Of a DNA stretch of 64,000 nt, positions 56,166-64,000 are shown piece after piece. The notes beneath the pieces were generated by a model, which saw nothing but the letters and a program-made list of their open reading frames with translations, was not told the origin of the DNA and did no database searches. Location: positions 81,129 through 145,128 of the forward strand of contig NZ_SNVJ01000013.1 of the NCBI RefSeq assembly GCF_009829925.1. The letters are read 5' to 3'. Source of the stretch: Teichococcus coralli (GTDB taxonomy: Bacteria; Pseudomonadota; Alphaproteobacteria; Acetobacterales; Acetobacteraceae). Position 1 is the stretch's first letter. The number at the start of each line of letters is the position of its first letter. Position numbers and translations under genes: made by a program.

Positions 56166-57257
56166 ATGCTCCCAGACAACCCGCTCCCGGCGACGGAGGC
56201 CCGCCCCGGCGGCGGCCTGCCGGCGGGCGCCATGCTGCCGCCGCTGCCGCTGCGCAGCGCCGCCAACCCGCACTACGTGCTGGATATCGCCGCCGGCCGC
56301 TGGCTGCTGCTGGCCTTTCTGCCCGTGGCCGGCGCGGCCGGCCCGCTGCAGGCGGCGCTGGCGCCGCACCGCGCCCGGCTGGACGACCGCCACGCCGCGC
56401 TCTTCCTCGTCACGCCGCGCGTGGAGGACCTGGCGGAAGGCGGCCTGCGCGACCAGCTCCCCGGCCTGCGCGTCCTGGCCGCGCCGGAGGGGGCGGCCTT
56501 CGCCGCCTGCGGCCTGCTGCCGGAGCGCGGCGGCCTGCTGCTGCTCGACCCCATGCTGCGCGTGCTGGAGGTGGCCCCGCTGGAAGGCGCGGCGGCGCTG
56601 CTGGCCCGCCTCGCCGCGCTGCCGCCGCCGGAGCGGCATGCCGGCATCGAGGCGCCGGCCCCCGTGCTGGTGCTGCCGCGCGTGCTGGAGCCCGCCCTCT
56701 GCCGCCGCCTGATCGCCCATTACGAGGCCGCCGGCGGCAGCCCCTCCGGCTTCATGCGCGCGGTGGAGGGCCGCACCGTGCTGGTGCAGGACCCCGCGCA
56801 CAAGCGCCGCTCCGACCTCGCCCTGCGCGACCCGGCGCTGCTGGAGGCGCTCCGCCACCGCCTGGCCGCCCAGGTGGCGCCGGCGCTGCGCTGGGCCTTC
56901 CAGTTCCAGGCGACGCGCATCGAGCGCTACGTCGTCGCCTGCTACGACGCCGCGGAGGGCGGCCATTTCCGCCCCCACCGCGACAACACCACCCCCGCCA
57001 CCGCGCACCGCCGCTTCGCCGTCACGGTCAACCTCAACGCCGGCGAGTACGAGGGCGGCGAGCTGAACTTCCCCGAATTCGGCCCGCGCACCTACCGCGC
57101 GCCGACCGGCGGCGCGGTGGTCTTCTCCTGCTCGCTGCTGCACGCCGTGCGGCCGGTGACGCAGGGCCGGCGCTACGCCTTCCTGCCCTTCCTCTACGAC
57201 GAGCCGGCGGCGCGGCTGCGCGAGCGCGAGCGGCAGAGCCTCGCCGAAGCCGGCTGA
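56166..57257 (+). CDS. 2-oxoglutarate/Fe(II) oxygenase with N-terminal redoxin-like domain
   Basis: 363 aa. Residues 1-165 look like a peroxiredoxin/thioredoxin-type domain (HYVLDIAAGRWLLLAFLPVA, LFLVTPRVEDL) without an obvious catalytic C-x-x-C. Residues 170-350 form a prolyl-hydroxylase-like domain with the iron ligands in GGHFRPHRDNTT (H-x-D) and SLLHAVRPVTQGRRYAF (distal His and the 2OG-binding Arg). Substrate unknown. An in-frame ATG at 56073 exists, but the start at 56166 is nearer to the folded region. Confidence 0.82.
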   Translation: MLPDNPLPATEARPGGGLPAGAMLPPLPLRSAANPHYVLDIAAGRWLLLAFLPVAGAAGPLQAALAPHRARLDDRHAALFLVTPRVEDLAEGGLRDQLPGLRVLAAPEGAAFAACGLLPERGGLLLLDPMLRVLEVAPLEGAAALLARLAALPPPERHAGIEAPAPVLVLPRVLEPALCRRLIAHYEAAGGSPSGFMRAVEGRTVLVQDPAHKRRSDLALRDPALLEALRHRLAAQVAPALRWAFQFQATRIERYVVACYDAAEGGHFRPHRDNTTPATAHRRFAVTVNLNAGEYEGGELNFPEFGPRTYRAPTGGAVVFSCSLLHAVRPVTQGRRYAFLPFLYDEPAARLRERERQSLAEAG

Positions 57258-57270
57258 TCGGGACGACAAG

Positions 57271-57435
57271 GTCGGGGGAAGGAATTCCCCCGACCCCCCC
57301 TTCTTTTTTCCGCAGGTCGCGGCCGCGCTCGTGGCCGAGGACGGCGCCCGCTCCGGCGCGGGCGCATGCCGCCAGCGCCGCAAAAGCCGGCGGAAAAACA
57401 GCAGAGGGCGCCTGGGAGAGAATCCATTTCCCTCC
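57271..57435. repeat. Family A palindromic element, copy 9
   Basis: Left palindrome GTCGGGGGAAGGAATTCCCCCGAC (57271-57294), then CCCCCCTTCTTTTTTCCGCAGGTC. Right end AAAACAGCAGAGGGCGCCTGGGAGAGAATCCATTTCCCTCCAG (diverged). It lies between two plus-strand genes. The left palindrome followed by the T-rich run could terminate the oxygenase transcript. Confidence 0.8.
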
Positions 57436-57503
57436 AGCGCCATCCCGGCCCGCACCCGCCACGCCTTCCCCCGGCCCTTCCCCGGCGCTACTTGCCTTGC
57501 CGC

Positions 57504-58244
57504 ATGAGACCGCCCCGCCCGCCGCAGCCCGAACCCGACCGTCTCTGCGGCCCCGCCGCCGTGGCCGCCGCCTTCGCGCACCGCCCGCAGGCGGTGCTGC
57601 GGCTGTTCTACGTCGCCGCCCGGCGCGCCGAGGCCGGTCCCTTCTGCGCCCAGCTCGCCCGCGCCCGGAAGCCCTACCGCGAGGTGCCCCCGGAGGAGCT
57701 GGCCCGCGTCGCCGGCACCGCGCACCATGGCGGCATCGTCGCCATCGCCACGCCCCGGACCATCCCCGAGCTGCCGGGACCCGAGGCGCTGCCGCCCGGC
57801 CTGCTGCCGGTGCTGGACGGCATCGGCAACCCGCACAACCTCGGCGCCATCGCCCGCTCGGCCGCCTTCTTCGGCTGCCGGGCCATGCTGCTTTCCGGCG
57901 ACCCGCGCCAGGCCGGCCTGTCGGACGCCGCCTGGCGCACCAGCGAGGGCGGGCTGGAGGCGCTGGCCCTCTTCCGCGCCGCCGACCTGCCGGCCGCGCT
58001 GCGGCGCCTTTCCGCCCGCTACCTGACCGTGGCCGCGGTGGCGCGGGAGGGCGTGCCTCCCGCCGCGCTGCCCACCGGCCGCCCGGTGGCGCTGGTGCTG
58101 GGCAATGAGGAGCAGGGCCTGCCGGAAGCGACCGTCGCCGCCTGCGCGGCGCGGGTCACGCTGCCCGGCTCGGGCGCGGTGGAAAGCCTGAACGTTTCGG
58201 TTGCGGCGGCCGTGCTGATGCACAGCCTGGGCGCAAGGGTGTAA
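57504..58244 (+). CDS. SpoU/TrmH-family RNA 2'-O-methyltransferase
   Basis: 246 aa. Motif 1 is DGIGNPHNLGAIARSAAFFG, motif 2 ALVLGNEEQGLP, motif 3 LPGSGAVESLNVSVAAAVLM, the SPOUT knot. An N-terminal RNA-binding-like part precedes it (CGPAAVAAAFAHRPQAVLRL). It methylates a tRNA or rRNA ribose; RlmB-like or TrmH-like cannot be separated here. Confidence 0.9.
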   Translation: MRPPRPPQPEPDRLCGPAAVAAAFAHRPQAVLRLFYVAARRAEAGPFCAQLARARKPYREVPPEELARVAGTAHHGGIVAIATPRTIPELPGPEALPPGLLPVLDGIGNPHNLGAIARSAAFFGCRAMLLSGDPRQAGLSDAAWRTSEGGLEALALFRAADLPAALRRLSARYLTVAAVAREGVPPAALPTGRPVALVLGNEEQGLPEATVAACAARVTLPGSGAVESLNVSVAAAVLMHSLGARV

Positions 58245-58322
58245 AGAAGCCGCGCGGGGCTTGCCCCCCTGTCCCGGAACGATCAGAACCCGCCCCGGAC
58301 CCAACCGGAGGCTCCCAAGACC

Positions 58323-59333
58323 ATGACGCTCCGCCGCCGCACCCTGCTCGGTGCCGCCGCCACCTTTCCCGCCGCCTCGGCGCTCCTCGCCCCGCATGCC
58401 GCGCGGGCGCAGGAGGCCTTCCCCGCCCGCAACCTGCGCATCGTCGTGCCCTACGCGCCGGGCGGCTCGGTGGACATGACCGCGCGGCTGATGGCGCAGA
58501 TGCTGGAGCCCGTGCTGGGCAAGAGCGTCATCGTGGACAACCGCGGCGGCGCCGGCGGCAACATCGGCGCCGCCGAGGCGGCCCGCTCCGAGAAGGACGG
58601 GTACACGATGCTGCTCGGCTCCGCCTCGATCCTGGCGGCGAACAAGTTCCTCTACGCCAAGTCCATGCCGATCGACCCGGTCACCGACCTGGCTCCGGTG
58701 ACGCGCGTGACCACCGGCACGGTGTTCATGACGGTCAACGCCAAGAGCCCGTACAAGTCCTTCCAGGAGGTCATCGCGGCGGCGAAGAAGGATCCGGGCA
58801 AGCTCACCATGGGCTCCTCCGGCACCGGCACCATCAGCCACCTGACGATCAGCAAGGTCTGCAAGGCGACCGGCGCCGACATCACCCACGTCCCCTACCG
58901 CGGCGGCGCCCCGGCGCTGCAGGACCTGATCGCCGGCAACATCGACATGATGTTCGACGTCATCCCGCTCTCCATGGCGCATGTCCGCGAGGGCCGGCTG
59001 CGCGTCCTGGCCGCCGCCAGCGCCGACCGCGTGACCTACGCGCCGGAGCTGAAGGACGTGCCGGCGATGAAGGAGCTGCTGCCCGGCTCCGGCATCGACA
59101 TGCAGTCCTGGTACGGCGTCAACGTGCCCGCCGGCACGCCGGAGGACCGCATCGCCCTGCTGCACAAGGCGATCGTGGGCGTGGTGGACACCCCGGCGTT
59201 CCGCGCGAAGATGGAGCCGAACGGCTTCACCACCGTGGTGGACGCCACCCCCAAGGCCTATGGCGACTACATCCGCGCGCAGGAAGCGGTGTGGAAGCAG
59301 CTGGTCGCCGAGTCCGGCGCCAGCCTGGACTGA
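58323..59333 (+). CDS. Bug/TctC-family substrate-binding protein (second copy)
   Basis: 336 aa. The N-terminus LRRRTLLGAAATFPAASALL has a twin-arginine-like start and cleavage near AARAQE. Family pattern: NLRIVVPYAPGGSVDMTARL, VIVDNRGGAGGNIGAAEAA and VPYRGGAPALQDLIAGNID. Periplasmic carboxylate receptor without linked TctAB. It precedes an exported hydratase-like gene by 114 bp; the two may act on the same compound. Confidence 0.92.
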   Translation: MTLRRRTLLGAAATFPAASALLAPHAARAQEAFPARNLRIVVPYAPGGSVDMTARLMAQMLEPVLGKSVIVDNRGGAGGNIGAAEAARSEKDGYTMLLGSASILAANKFLYAKSMPIDPVTDLAPVTRVTTGTVFMTVNAKSPYKSFQEVIAAAKKDPGKLTMGSSGTGTISHLTISKVCKATGADITHVPYRGGAPALQDLIAGNIDMMFDVIPLSMAHVREGRLRVLAAASADRVTYAPELKDVPAMKELLPGSGIDMQSWYGVNVPAGTPEDRIALLHKAIVGVVDTPAFRAKMEPNGFTTVVDATPKAYGDYIRAQEAVWKQLVAESGASLD

Positions 59334-59447
59334 ACCCCCGGCCGGGCGGGGGAGGGGAAGCCTTCGCCCGCCCGGACGCGGCGCATTGTCGCGCCGGCGC
59401 CTCCCCCGCTAGCATCCTTCCCCGAAGCCCTGGAGGAATGCCCGCCC

Positions 59448-60347
59448 ATGCGCCGAGCCCTGACCGCCGTCGCCCTGCTGCTGCCGCTGGCCGGCGCCGC
59501 CGCGGCCGCTCCCGCCTCGCCCGCGCCCACCCCCGCCGCCGCCCCCACCTGCCCGGACGACGCCGCCATGCAGGCGCTCGCCGCCTCGCTGCTGGCCAAG
59601 GCGCCGGTGCAGCCCTTCGGCCGCAGCCTGAGCCTGGCGGACGGGCTCTGCGCCCAGCGCAAGCTGGTGCCGGCGATGGAGAAGCAGCTCGGCCCGGTGG
59701 TCGGCTGGAAGGTCGGCCTGACCAACGAGGCGGCGCAGAAGCGCTTCGGCGTGGACCACCCGCTCGCCGGTCCGATCTACCAGGCCACGGTCAAGGCGCA
59801 TTCCGGCGACACCCTGCCGGCCGACTTCGCCGCCGTGCCGGTGGCCGAGGCCGACCTGATCGTCCGCGTCAAGGACGAAGGCATCGCCGAGGCCGGCGAG
59901 GACCACGTCGCCATCCTGCGGCACCTCGACCAGGTCATCCCCTTCATCGAGCTGCCCGACCGGGCGCTGGCCGACCTCAAGCAGATGGACGGGCCGAACC
60001 TGCTGGCCATCGGCGTCGGCGCCCGCCTCGGCGTGGTGGGCGATCCGATCACCCCGGAAGCGACGGAGGATTTCGCCAGGCGCCTCGGCAGCATGAGCGT
60101 GCGCTTCGCCACCGAGCAGAAGGAACTGGCCACCGCCCCCGGCACCGCCCTGCTCGGCCATCCGCTGAACGTCATCCCCTGGCTGGTGAAGGACCTGAAG
60201 GCGCGCGGCACGGCGCTGAAGGCGGGCGACCTGATCTCGCTCGGCGGCTTCTCCCCCGCGCTGCCGGCGGAGGCCGGGCGCACCTACACCGTCACCTATA
60301 CGGGGCTGCTGGAGAAGCCGGTCGCGGTGAGCGTGACGCTGAAGTAA
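59448..60347 (+). CDS. Exported fumarylacetoacetate hydrolase/2-keto-4-pentenoate hydratase-like protein
   Basis: 299 aa. A clear signal peptide (residues 1-21, AGAAAAAP) and a Pro/Ala linker precede a hydratase/decarboxylase-like domain: VVGWKVGLTNEAAQKRFGVD, LAGPIYQATV, AEADLIVRVKDEG (acidic metal ligands) and a second acidic site in IPFIELPD. Family members are normally cytoplasmic enzymes of aromatic meta-cleavage. A strong GGAGGA lies upstream of the ATG. Function unknown; a periplasmic location is the odd point. Confidence 0.82.
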   Translation: MRRALTAVALLLPLAGAAAAAPASPAPTPAAAPTCPDDAAMQALAASLLAKAPVQPFGRSLSLADGLCAQRKLVPAMEKQLGPVVGWKVGLTNEAAQKRFGVDHPLAGPIYQATVKAHSGDTLPADFAAVPVAEADLIVRVKDEGIAEAGEDHVAILRHLDQVIPFIELPDRALADLKQMDGPNLLAIGVGARLGVVGDPITPEATEDFARRLGSMSVRFATEQKELATAPGTALLGHPLNVIPWLVKDLKARGTALKAGDLISLGGFSPALPAEAGRTYTVTYTGLLEKPVAVSVTLK

Positions 60348-60350
60348 AGG

Positions 60351-60500
60351 GCCGGGGGAAATTCATACCCCCTCCCTTTTTCCGTCAGTTTCCGGCTCCG
60401 CCTTGAGGCAAGGGTCCCGCCGGCGATCCGCCCCACCGGCGCAACAGTTGGATGGAAAAGAAAGAAGAGGGGGCCTGGGGGAGAATTCATTCTCCCCCAG
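60351..60500. repeat. Family A palindromic element, copy 10
   Basis: Left end GCCGGGGGAAATTCATACCCCCTCC is imperfect, then CTTTTTCCGTCAGTTTCC. Right end GGATGGAAAAGAAAGAAGAGGGGGCC followed by CTGGGGGAGAATTCATTCTCCCCCAG (60475-60500), a perfect 12-bp-arm palindrome, then TTTTG. It begins 3 bp after the stop of the hydratase-like gene and precedes hisF. Confidence 0.88.
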
Positions 60501-60659
60501 TTTTGCCCGTACTGCCGTCCCTGGGCGGATTCGAGGACAGGTCCTCATTCCCCCCGGCCTTTTCACCGGCAACCTTCGCGACAACCGCTCTTGACCCCGG
60601 CCGCAACCCGGCGCATCGCCCCCGTTTACTGTGGAAGTCAAAGGTCTGGAGGCGCCGCC

Positions 60660-61436
60660 ATGCTGGCCTTGCGTGTGATCCCGTGCCTGGACGTGAAGGA
60701 AGGCCGCGTCGTCAAGGGCGTCAACTTCGTCGCGCTGCGCGACGCGGGCGATCCGGTCGAGCAGGCCCGCGCCTATGACGCCGAGGGCGCCGACGAGATC
60801 ACCTTCCTCGACATCGGCGCCACCCACGAGAACCGCGACACCATGTACGACGTGGTCTCGCGCACCGCCGCCGAGGTCTTCATCCCGCTGACCGTCGGCG
60901 GCGGCGTGCGCAGCGTCGAGGACGTGCGCAAGCTGCTGCTGGCCGGCGCCGACAAGGCCAGCATCAACAGCGCCGCCGTCGCCGACCCCGACCTGGTGCG
61001 CCGCGCGGCGGAGGCCTTCGGCAGCCAGGCCATCGTGGTCGCCATCGACGCCCGCGCGGTGGCGCCGGGGAAGTGGGAGATCTTCACCCATGGCGGCCGC
61101 CGCGCCACCGGCATCGACGCGCTGGACTGGGCCGGGCGCATGGCCGCCCTCGGCGCCGGCGAGCTGCTGGTCACCTCGATGGACCGCGACGGCACCAAGT
61201 CCGGCTTCGACCTGGACCTGCTGCGCGCGCTGCGGAGCCGGGTGCGGCTGCCGCTGGTGGCCTCGGGCGGCGTCGGCACCACCCAGCATTTCGTCGAGGG
61301 GGCCCAGGCCGGCGCGACCGGCCTGCTGGCCGCCAGTGTGTTCCACTACGGGGAGATGCGGATCGGCGAGGCCAAGGCCGCGCTGGCCGCGGCCGGCCTG
61401 CCGGTGCGCCCCAACCCCCTCCGGGAGGCAGCCTGA
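60660..61436 (+). CDS. hisF: Imidazole glycerol phosphate synthase, cyclase subunit
   Basis: 258 aa. It starts [62 protein letters not shown] and [11 protein letters not shown] are HisF motifs with both catalytic aspartates (LDV and MDRDG). It makes IGP and AICAR with HisH; AICAR feeds PurH, also in this window. GGAGG precedes the ATG. hisE follows after 5 bp. Confidence 0.98.
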   Translation: MLALRVIPCLDVKEGRVVKGVNFVALRDAGDPVEQARAYDAEGADEITFLDIGATHENRDTMYDVVSRTAAEVFIPLTVGGGVRSVEDVRKLLLAGADKASINSAAVADPDLVRRAAEAFGSQAIVVAIDARAVAPGKWEIFTHGGRRATGIDALDWAGRMAALGAGELLVTSMDRDGTKSGFDLDLLRALRSRVRLPLVASGGVGTTQHFVEGAQAGATGLLAASVFHYGEMRIGEAKAALAAAGLPVRPNPLREAA

Positions 61437-61441
61437 GTCTG

Positions 61442-61999
61442 ATGGGCAAGGACGCGAAGAAGAAGCCGCTGAAGGCCAAGCAGCCGGTCGCAAAGAAAGG
61501 CGTGAAGAAGGTGGCCAAGCCGAAGGCCCTGCGCGCCGCGCTGCCGGCGCCGCCGGACCTGCCCGTCGCCGCCGGGCCGCGCAAGCGGGTGCTGAGGGCC
61601 GAGGCGCGGCACCTGGCGCCGCTGGAAGTGCCCGCCGCCGGCGATATCGCGGTGCTGCGCCGGCTGTGGGAAACGGTGGAGGCCCGCCGCCTCGCCGGGG
61701 ACGCCACCCACTCGCACTCCGCCCGGCTGATGGCGCGCGGCACCGCCAAGGTGGCGCAGAAGCTGGGCGAGGAGGCGGTGGAATGCGTCATCGAGGCGAC
61801 GCTCGGCAACCGCCAGCCCACCATCCTGGAGAGCGCCGACCTGCTCTACCACCTGATCGTCCTGTGGGTGGACGCCGGCATCCGGCCGGAGGAAGTATGG
61901 GCCGAGCTGGTGCGGCGCGAGGGCATTTCCGGCATCGCCGAGAAGGCGTCCCGGCCCAAGGCCATCCTGCGCGCCGCCGAGACCACGAAGCTGCCCTGA
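61442..61999 (+). CDS. hisE: Phosphoribosyl-ATP pyrophosphatase with lysine-rich N-terminal extension
   Basis: 185 aa. The HisE core starts at about residue 66 ([16 protein letters not shown]) and has [19 protein letters not shown] and [15 protein letters not shown], the MazG-like helical metal site. HisE proteins are usually about 100 aa; here about 65 residues precede the core, the first 30 being basic and repetitive ([20 protein letters not shown]), like histone H1 tails. No internal start with a better ribosome binding site is evident. It hydrolyses PR-ATP to PR-AMP in histidine synthesis. Confidence 0.92.
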   Translation: MGKDAKKKPLKAKQPVAKKGVKKVAKPKALRAALPAPPDLPVAAGPRKRVLRAEARHLAPLEVPAAGDIAVLRRLWETVEARRLAGDATHSHSARLMARGTAKVAQKLGEEAVECVIEATLGNRQPTILESADLLYHLIVLWVDAGIRPEEVWAELVRREGISGIAEKASRPKAILRAAETTKLP

Positions 62000-62027
62000 G
62001 GCAAGCTTCCCTGTAAGGAGGACCGCC

Positions 62028-62408
62028 ATGCCCGTCTCCGGCCTGCCGCCCTACGACCCCGGCAACGTCTTCGCCCGCATCCTGCGCAGCGAGATCCCCG
62101 CCAAGAGGATCTACGAGGACGAGCACGCCCTGGCCTTCCACGACATCGCCCCCAAGGCGCCGGTGCATGTGCTGGTGATCCCGAAGGGCGAATACGTCTC
62201 GGTGGCCGACTTCTCCGCCCAGGCCGGGGCGGAGGCGGTGGCGGGCTTCTGGCGCGCGGTCGGCGAGGTGGCCCGCCAGCTCGGCCTGGAAGGCCCCGGC
62301 TACCGCGTGCTGACCAACATGGGGCCGGATGGCGGGCAGGAGGTGCCGCATTTCCACGTGCACATCTTCGGCGGCCGCGCGCTCGGCCCCATGCTGTCGG
62401 AGCCTTGA
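62028..62408 (+). CDS. hinT: HIT-family nucleotide-binding protein (HinT-like)
   Basis: 126 aa. RIYEDEHALAFHDIAPKAPV, then HVLVIPKGE and the histidine triad HFHVHIFGG. It hydrolyses AMP-lysine-type phosphoramidates. AAGGAGG lies 6 nt before the ATG. hisE-HIT adjacency is common in alphaproteobacteria; co-transcribed with hisF and hisE. Confidence 0.95.
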   Translation: MPVSGLPPYDPGNVFARILRSEIPAKRIYEDEHALAFHDIAPKAPVHVLVIPKGEYVSVADFSAQAGAEAVAGFWRAVGEVARQLGLEGPGYRVLTNMGPDGGQEVPHFHVHIFGGRALGPMLSEP

Positions 62409-62456
62409 GGCCGCGCCGCCCTTGATCGCGCCGCGCCGCGTCGCCATCCAGAGGGC

Positions 62457-63311
62457 ATGACCGAAACCACCTCCGAGGCCGAGGCCCGCGCCGCGCTGGA
62501 GGCCGCCGGCCGGCTGCCGGAGGCCGAGCTGGACCTCGCCTCCGTCGCCCTGCAGTTCGCGCGCATCGACGCGCCGGAGGCCGACTGGGGCGCGGCCGCG
62601 CAGCACCTCTCGGAACTGGCCCGCGCCACCGTCACCGCCGCCGCCGCCGATCCCGCGGCCGATGCGGGCGATGGCCTCCGCCGCACCGCGGTGCTGCGCC
62701 GCGTGATGCAGGACCAGTTCGGCTATGCCGGCGACACCGAGACCTACGAGGCGCCCGAGAACGCCAACCTGGTCCGCGTGGTCGAGCGGCGGCGCGGCCT
62801 GCCGGTGGCGCTCGGCATCCTCTGGCTGCACGCGGCGGAGGCGGCGGGCTGGGGCGCCTCAGGGCTCGATTTTCCCGGCCATTTCCTGCTGGGCATCGAG
62901 GGCAGCCATGGCGCCGCGGTGGTGGACCCGTTCCAGCTCGGCCGCCCGCTGGAAGCGCCGGAGCTGCGCGCCCTGCTCAAGGGCGTGCAGGGGCCGCAGG
63001 CGGAGCTGCGCCCCGAATTCCTGACGCCCGTCGGCAAGCGCGCCGTGCTGCTGCGCCTGCAGAACAACATCAAGCTGCGCCGCCTGCGCGCGGGCAACCT
63101 CCAGGGCGCCCTGGTCTGCACGCAGGACATGCTGCGCCTGGCCCCCGACACCGCGGCGCTCTGGCGCGAGGCGGCGCTGATGAACCAGCGGCTCGACCGA
63201 ATCGGCGCCGCGCTGGCCTGCCTGGACCGCTTCCTGGAACTGGTGCCCGGGGGCGAGGCAGCCGAGCGGGCCCGCGTCATGGCGGCGGAACTGCGCCAGC
63301 GCCTGCACTGA
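62457..63311 (+). CDS. SirB1/transglutaminase-like family protein
   Basis: 284 aa. SirB1_N segment with LRRVMQDQFGYAGDTETYEA, ANLVRVVERRRGLPVALGIL, LDFPGHFLLGIE and VVDPFQLGRPL, followed by a C-terminal TPR-like helical part (ALVCTQDMLRLAPDTAALWR, ALACLDRFLELVPGG). Function unknown. Starts 48 bp after the HIT gene, probably the same transcript. Confidence 0.9.
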   Translation: MTETTSEAEARAALEAAGRLPEAELDLASVALQFARIDAPEADWGAAAQHLSELARATVTAAAADPAADAGDGLRRTAVLRRVMQDQFGYAGDTETYEAPENANLVRVVERRRGLPVALGILWLHAAEAAGWGASGLDFPGHFLLGIEGSHGAAVVDPFQLGRPLEAPELRALLKGVQGPQAELRPEFLTPVGKRAVLLRLQNNIKLRRLRAGNLQGALVCTQDMLRLAPDTAALWREAALMNQRLDRIGAALACLDRFLELVPGGEAAERARVMAAELRQRLH

Positions 63312-63371
63312 CCGGCGGCCCCGCCTGCCGGCCCTCCCCTTCGCCGCCAGGCGCCAGCGAAGAGCCAACAG

Positions 63372-63412
63372 AGGAAGGAGGGGGCCCGGGGGGCGTTCCC
63401 TCCCCCGACCTG
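63372..63412. repeat. Family A element, copy 11 (right end only)
   Basis: GAGGAAGGAGGGGGCCCGGGGGGCGTTCCCTCCCCCGA shows the polypurine arm and terminal palindrome, but no left end is recognisable. It lies between convergent genes. Confidence 0.65.
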
Positions 63413-63456
63413 GCTTCGGCCACGAACCCCGGCGCAGCCCCGGACTCCGGCCGGCC

Positions 63457-64000
63457 TCAGTTCACCTCCTCATCGGCCGCGACGCCCCACACCTCGCCGC
63501 GCTTGAGGTAGCCGCGATAGTCGCCCACCTGCACCTCGCACCAGTTGCTGTTCGCGCGGCAATTGCGGATGCGCCCGACCACGTCCGGCATCAGCTTGGC
63601 AACGACACCGCTCGCGTCCCCTTCGCTGCTGCGCAGGATATGCTCCTGCGGCCCACGCACCAGAAAGGTGCGGCGCCCGGCCAGGGTGGACTGGTGCACC
63701 CAGCCTTCCGTGCCGTCCATGTCGCGGATGCGGCGCCAGTTGTTGTATTCGCGCAGGATCTGCACCGGCAGGTCGCGCCGCTGGAAGGTCCATTCGATGG
63801 GGAAGCGCGTGTCCGGCCCGATGCGCAGGTTCACCTCGTCGCTGCGCAGCGAAACGAAGCGGGGCAGCGGCAGGCCGGTGACGCTGCCGACATTCGGCGA
63901 TTCCAGCTCGCGCGGGGTGGGGGCGGGCGAGGCCGGCGGCGCGGGCTCGCTGGCGGCGCCCGCCGCCGCACCCGCCGCGGCCGCGCCGGCAGCCGTTCCG
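63457..64000 (-). CDS. SH3-domain protein (5' end outside window)
   Basis: The frame is open to base 64000; 180 codons are visible. An Ala/Pro-rich low-complexity part (near 63880-64000) precedes FVSLRSDEVNLRIGPDTRFP and VQILREYNNWRRIRDMDGTE, GWVHQSTLAGRRTFLV, the bacterial SH3 type 4 pattern, repeated in weaker form toward the C-terminus (NSNWCEVQVGDYRGYLKR). Such proteins are usually exported and bind peptidoglycan or partners; the signal peptide would be upstream of the window. Confidence 0.85.
   Translation of the reverse strand, partial: GTAAGAAAAGAAAGAASEPAPPASPAPTPRELESPNVGSVTGLPLPRFVSLRSDEVNLRIGPDTRFPIEWTFQRRDLPVQILREYNNWRRIRDMDGTEGWVHQSTLAGRRTFLVRGPQEHILRSSEGDASGVVAKLMPDVVGRIRNCRANSNWCEVQVGDYRGYLKRGEVWGVAADEEVN

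Noticed and set aside
60506..60659. A leader peptide or attenuator before hisF
   Set aside because: No His-codon-rich ORF or terminator immediately upstream. Only a TTGACC without a good -10 box, so nothing comparable to the argC leader.

Overview
The window is about 70% GC, densely coded and carries mostly alphaproteobacterial gene types. Two orphan Bug-type (TctC) solute receptors, the hisF-hisE-HIT gene order, an ArsR-methyltransferase next to metH, and a typical alphaproteobacterial palindromic repeat before the cobalamin adenosyltransferase gene suggest a Rhodospirillales/Acetobacteraceae chromosome (Roseomonas-like). The taxonomic placement is inference. I saw no tRNA, rRNA, CRISPR array, transposase, prophage or replication origin.

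Layout. 1-11.3 kb is an exopolysaccharide locus: the end of a Wzz/BY-kinase, a Wza-like export lipoprotein, an outer-membrane beta-barrel, a four-gene nucleotide-sugar operon (rfbF, SDR, rfbC-like cupin, SAF-domain oxidoreductase), a family 2 glycosyltransferase, a Wzx flippase and an initiating sugar-phosphate transferase. Two AT-rich promoter islands (around 7.2-7.9 and 11.1-11.8 kb) punctuate it. 11.8-33.9 kb is mixed housekeeping: DUF2171, GH15, RmuC, an XRE-cupin regulator with GNAT, purH, polA with a zinc-finger gene, a ZIP transporter, an amidohydrolase, ferredoxin-NADP reductase, acetyltransferases, YihY, MscS, a VWA protein, PRC-barrel, DUF421 and ExoD. 34-38.4 kb holds a LysR-galD-Bug unit (aromatic or tricarboxylate catabolism) and a PhnW-like aminotransferase. 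38.9-40.1 kb is argC preceded by what reads as a complete arginine leader-peptide attenuator. 40.2-45.1 kb is a methionine module: a divergent CxCC protein, a palindromic operator, ArsR-methyltransferase and metH. 45.3-48.6 kb encodes a c-di-GMP-responsive (PilZ) membrane glycosyltransferase with an HlyD-type partner. 49-60.3 kb holds a CDF transporter, PduO-type adenosyltransferase, CLC protein, RluA, ilvE-like aminotransferase, a CuyA/D-cysteine desulfhydrase-like enzyme, a 2OG-Fe oxygenase, a SpoU methyltransferase, a second Bug receptor and an exported hydratase-like protein. 60.7-63.3 kb is hisF-hisE-HIT-SirB1, and an SH3-domain gene runs off the right edge.

Two families of intergenic palindromic elements recur. 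Family A (11 copies) is bounded by G-rich palindromes, often centred on GAATTC, with polypyrimidine and polypurine inner arms. Family B (5 copies) is built from GGGGCGCCGCCCC-type hairpins. Most sit at 3' ends of genes and some clearly form intrinsic terminators, but one A copy lies in a divergent intergenic region and one B copy appears to supply the start of a coding sequence.

The most notable item is the argC leader: a TTGACG/TAACGT promoter, a leaderless 31-codon ORF with four consecutive arginine codons, and a hairpin with a T-tract just before argC. Leader-peptide attenuation is well known for trp, his, leu, ilv, phe and thr genes. I do not know a described arginine example of this form.
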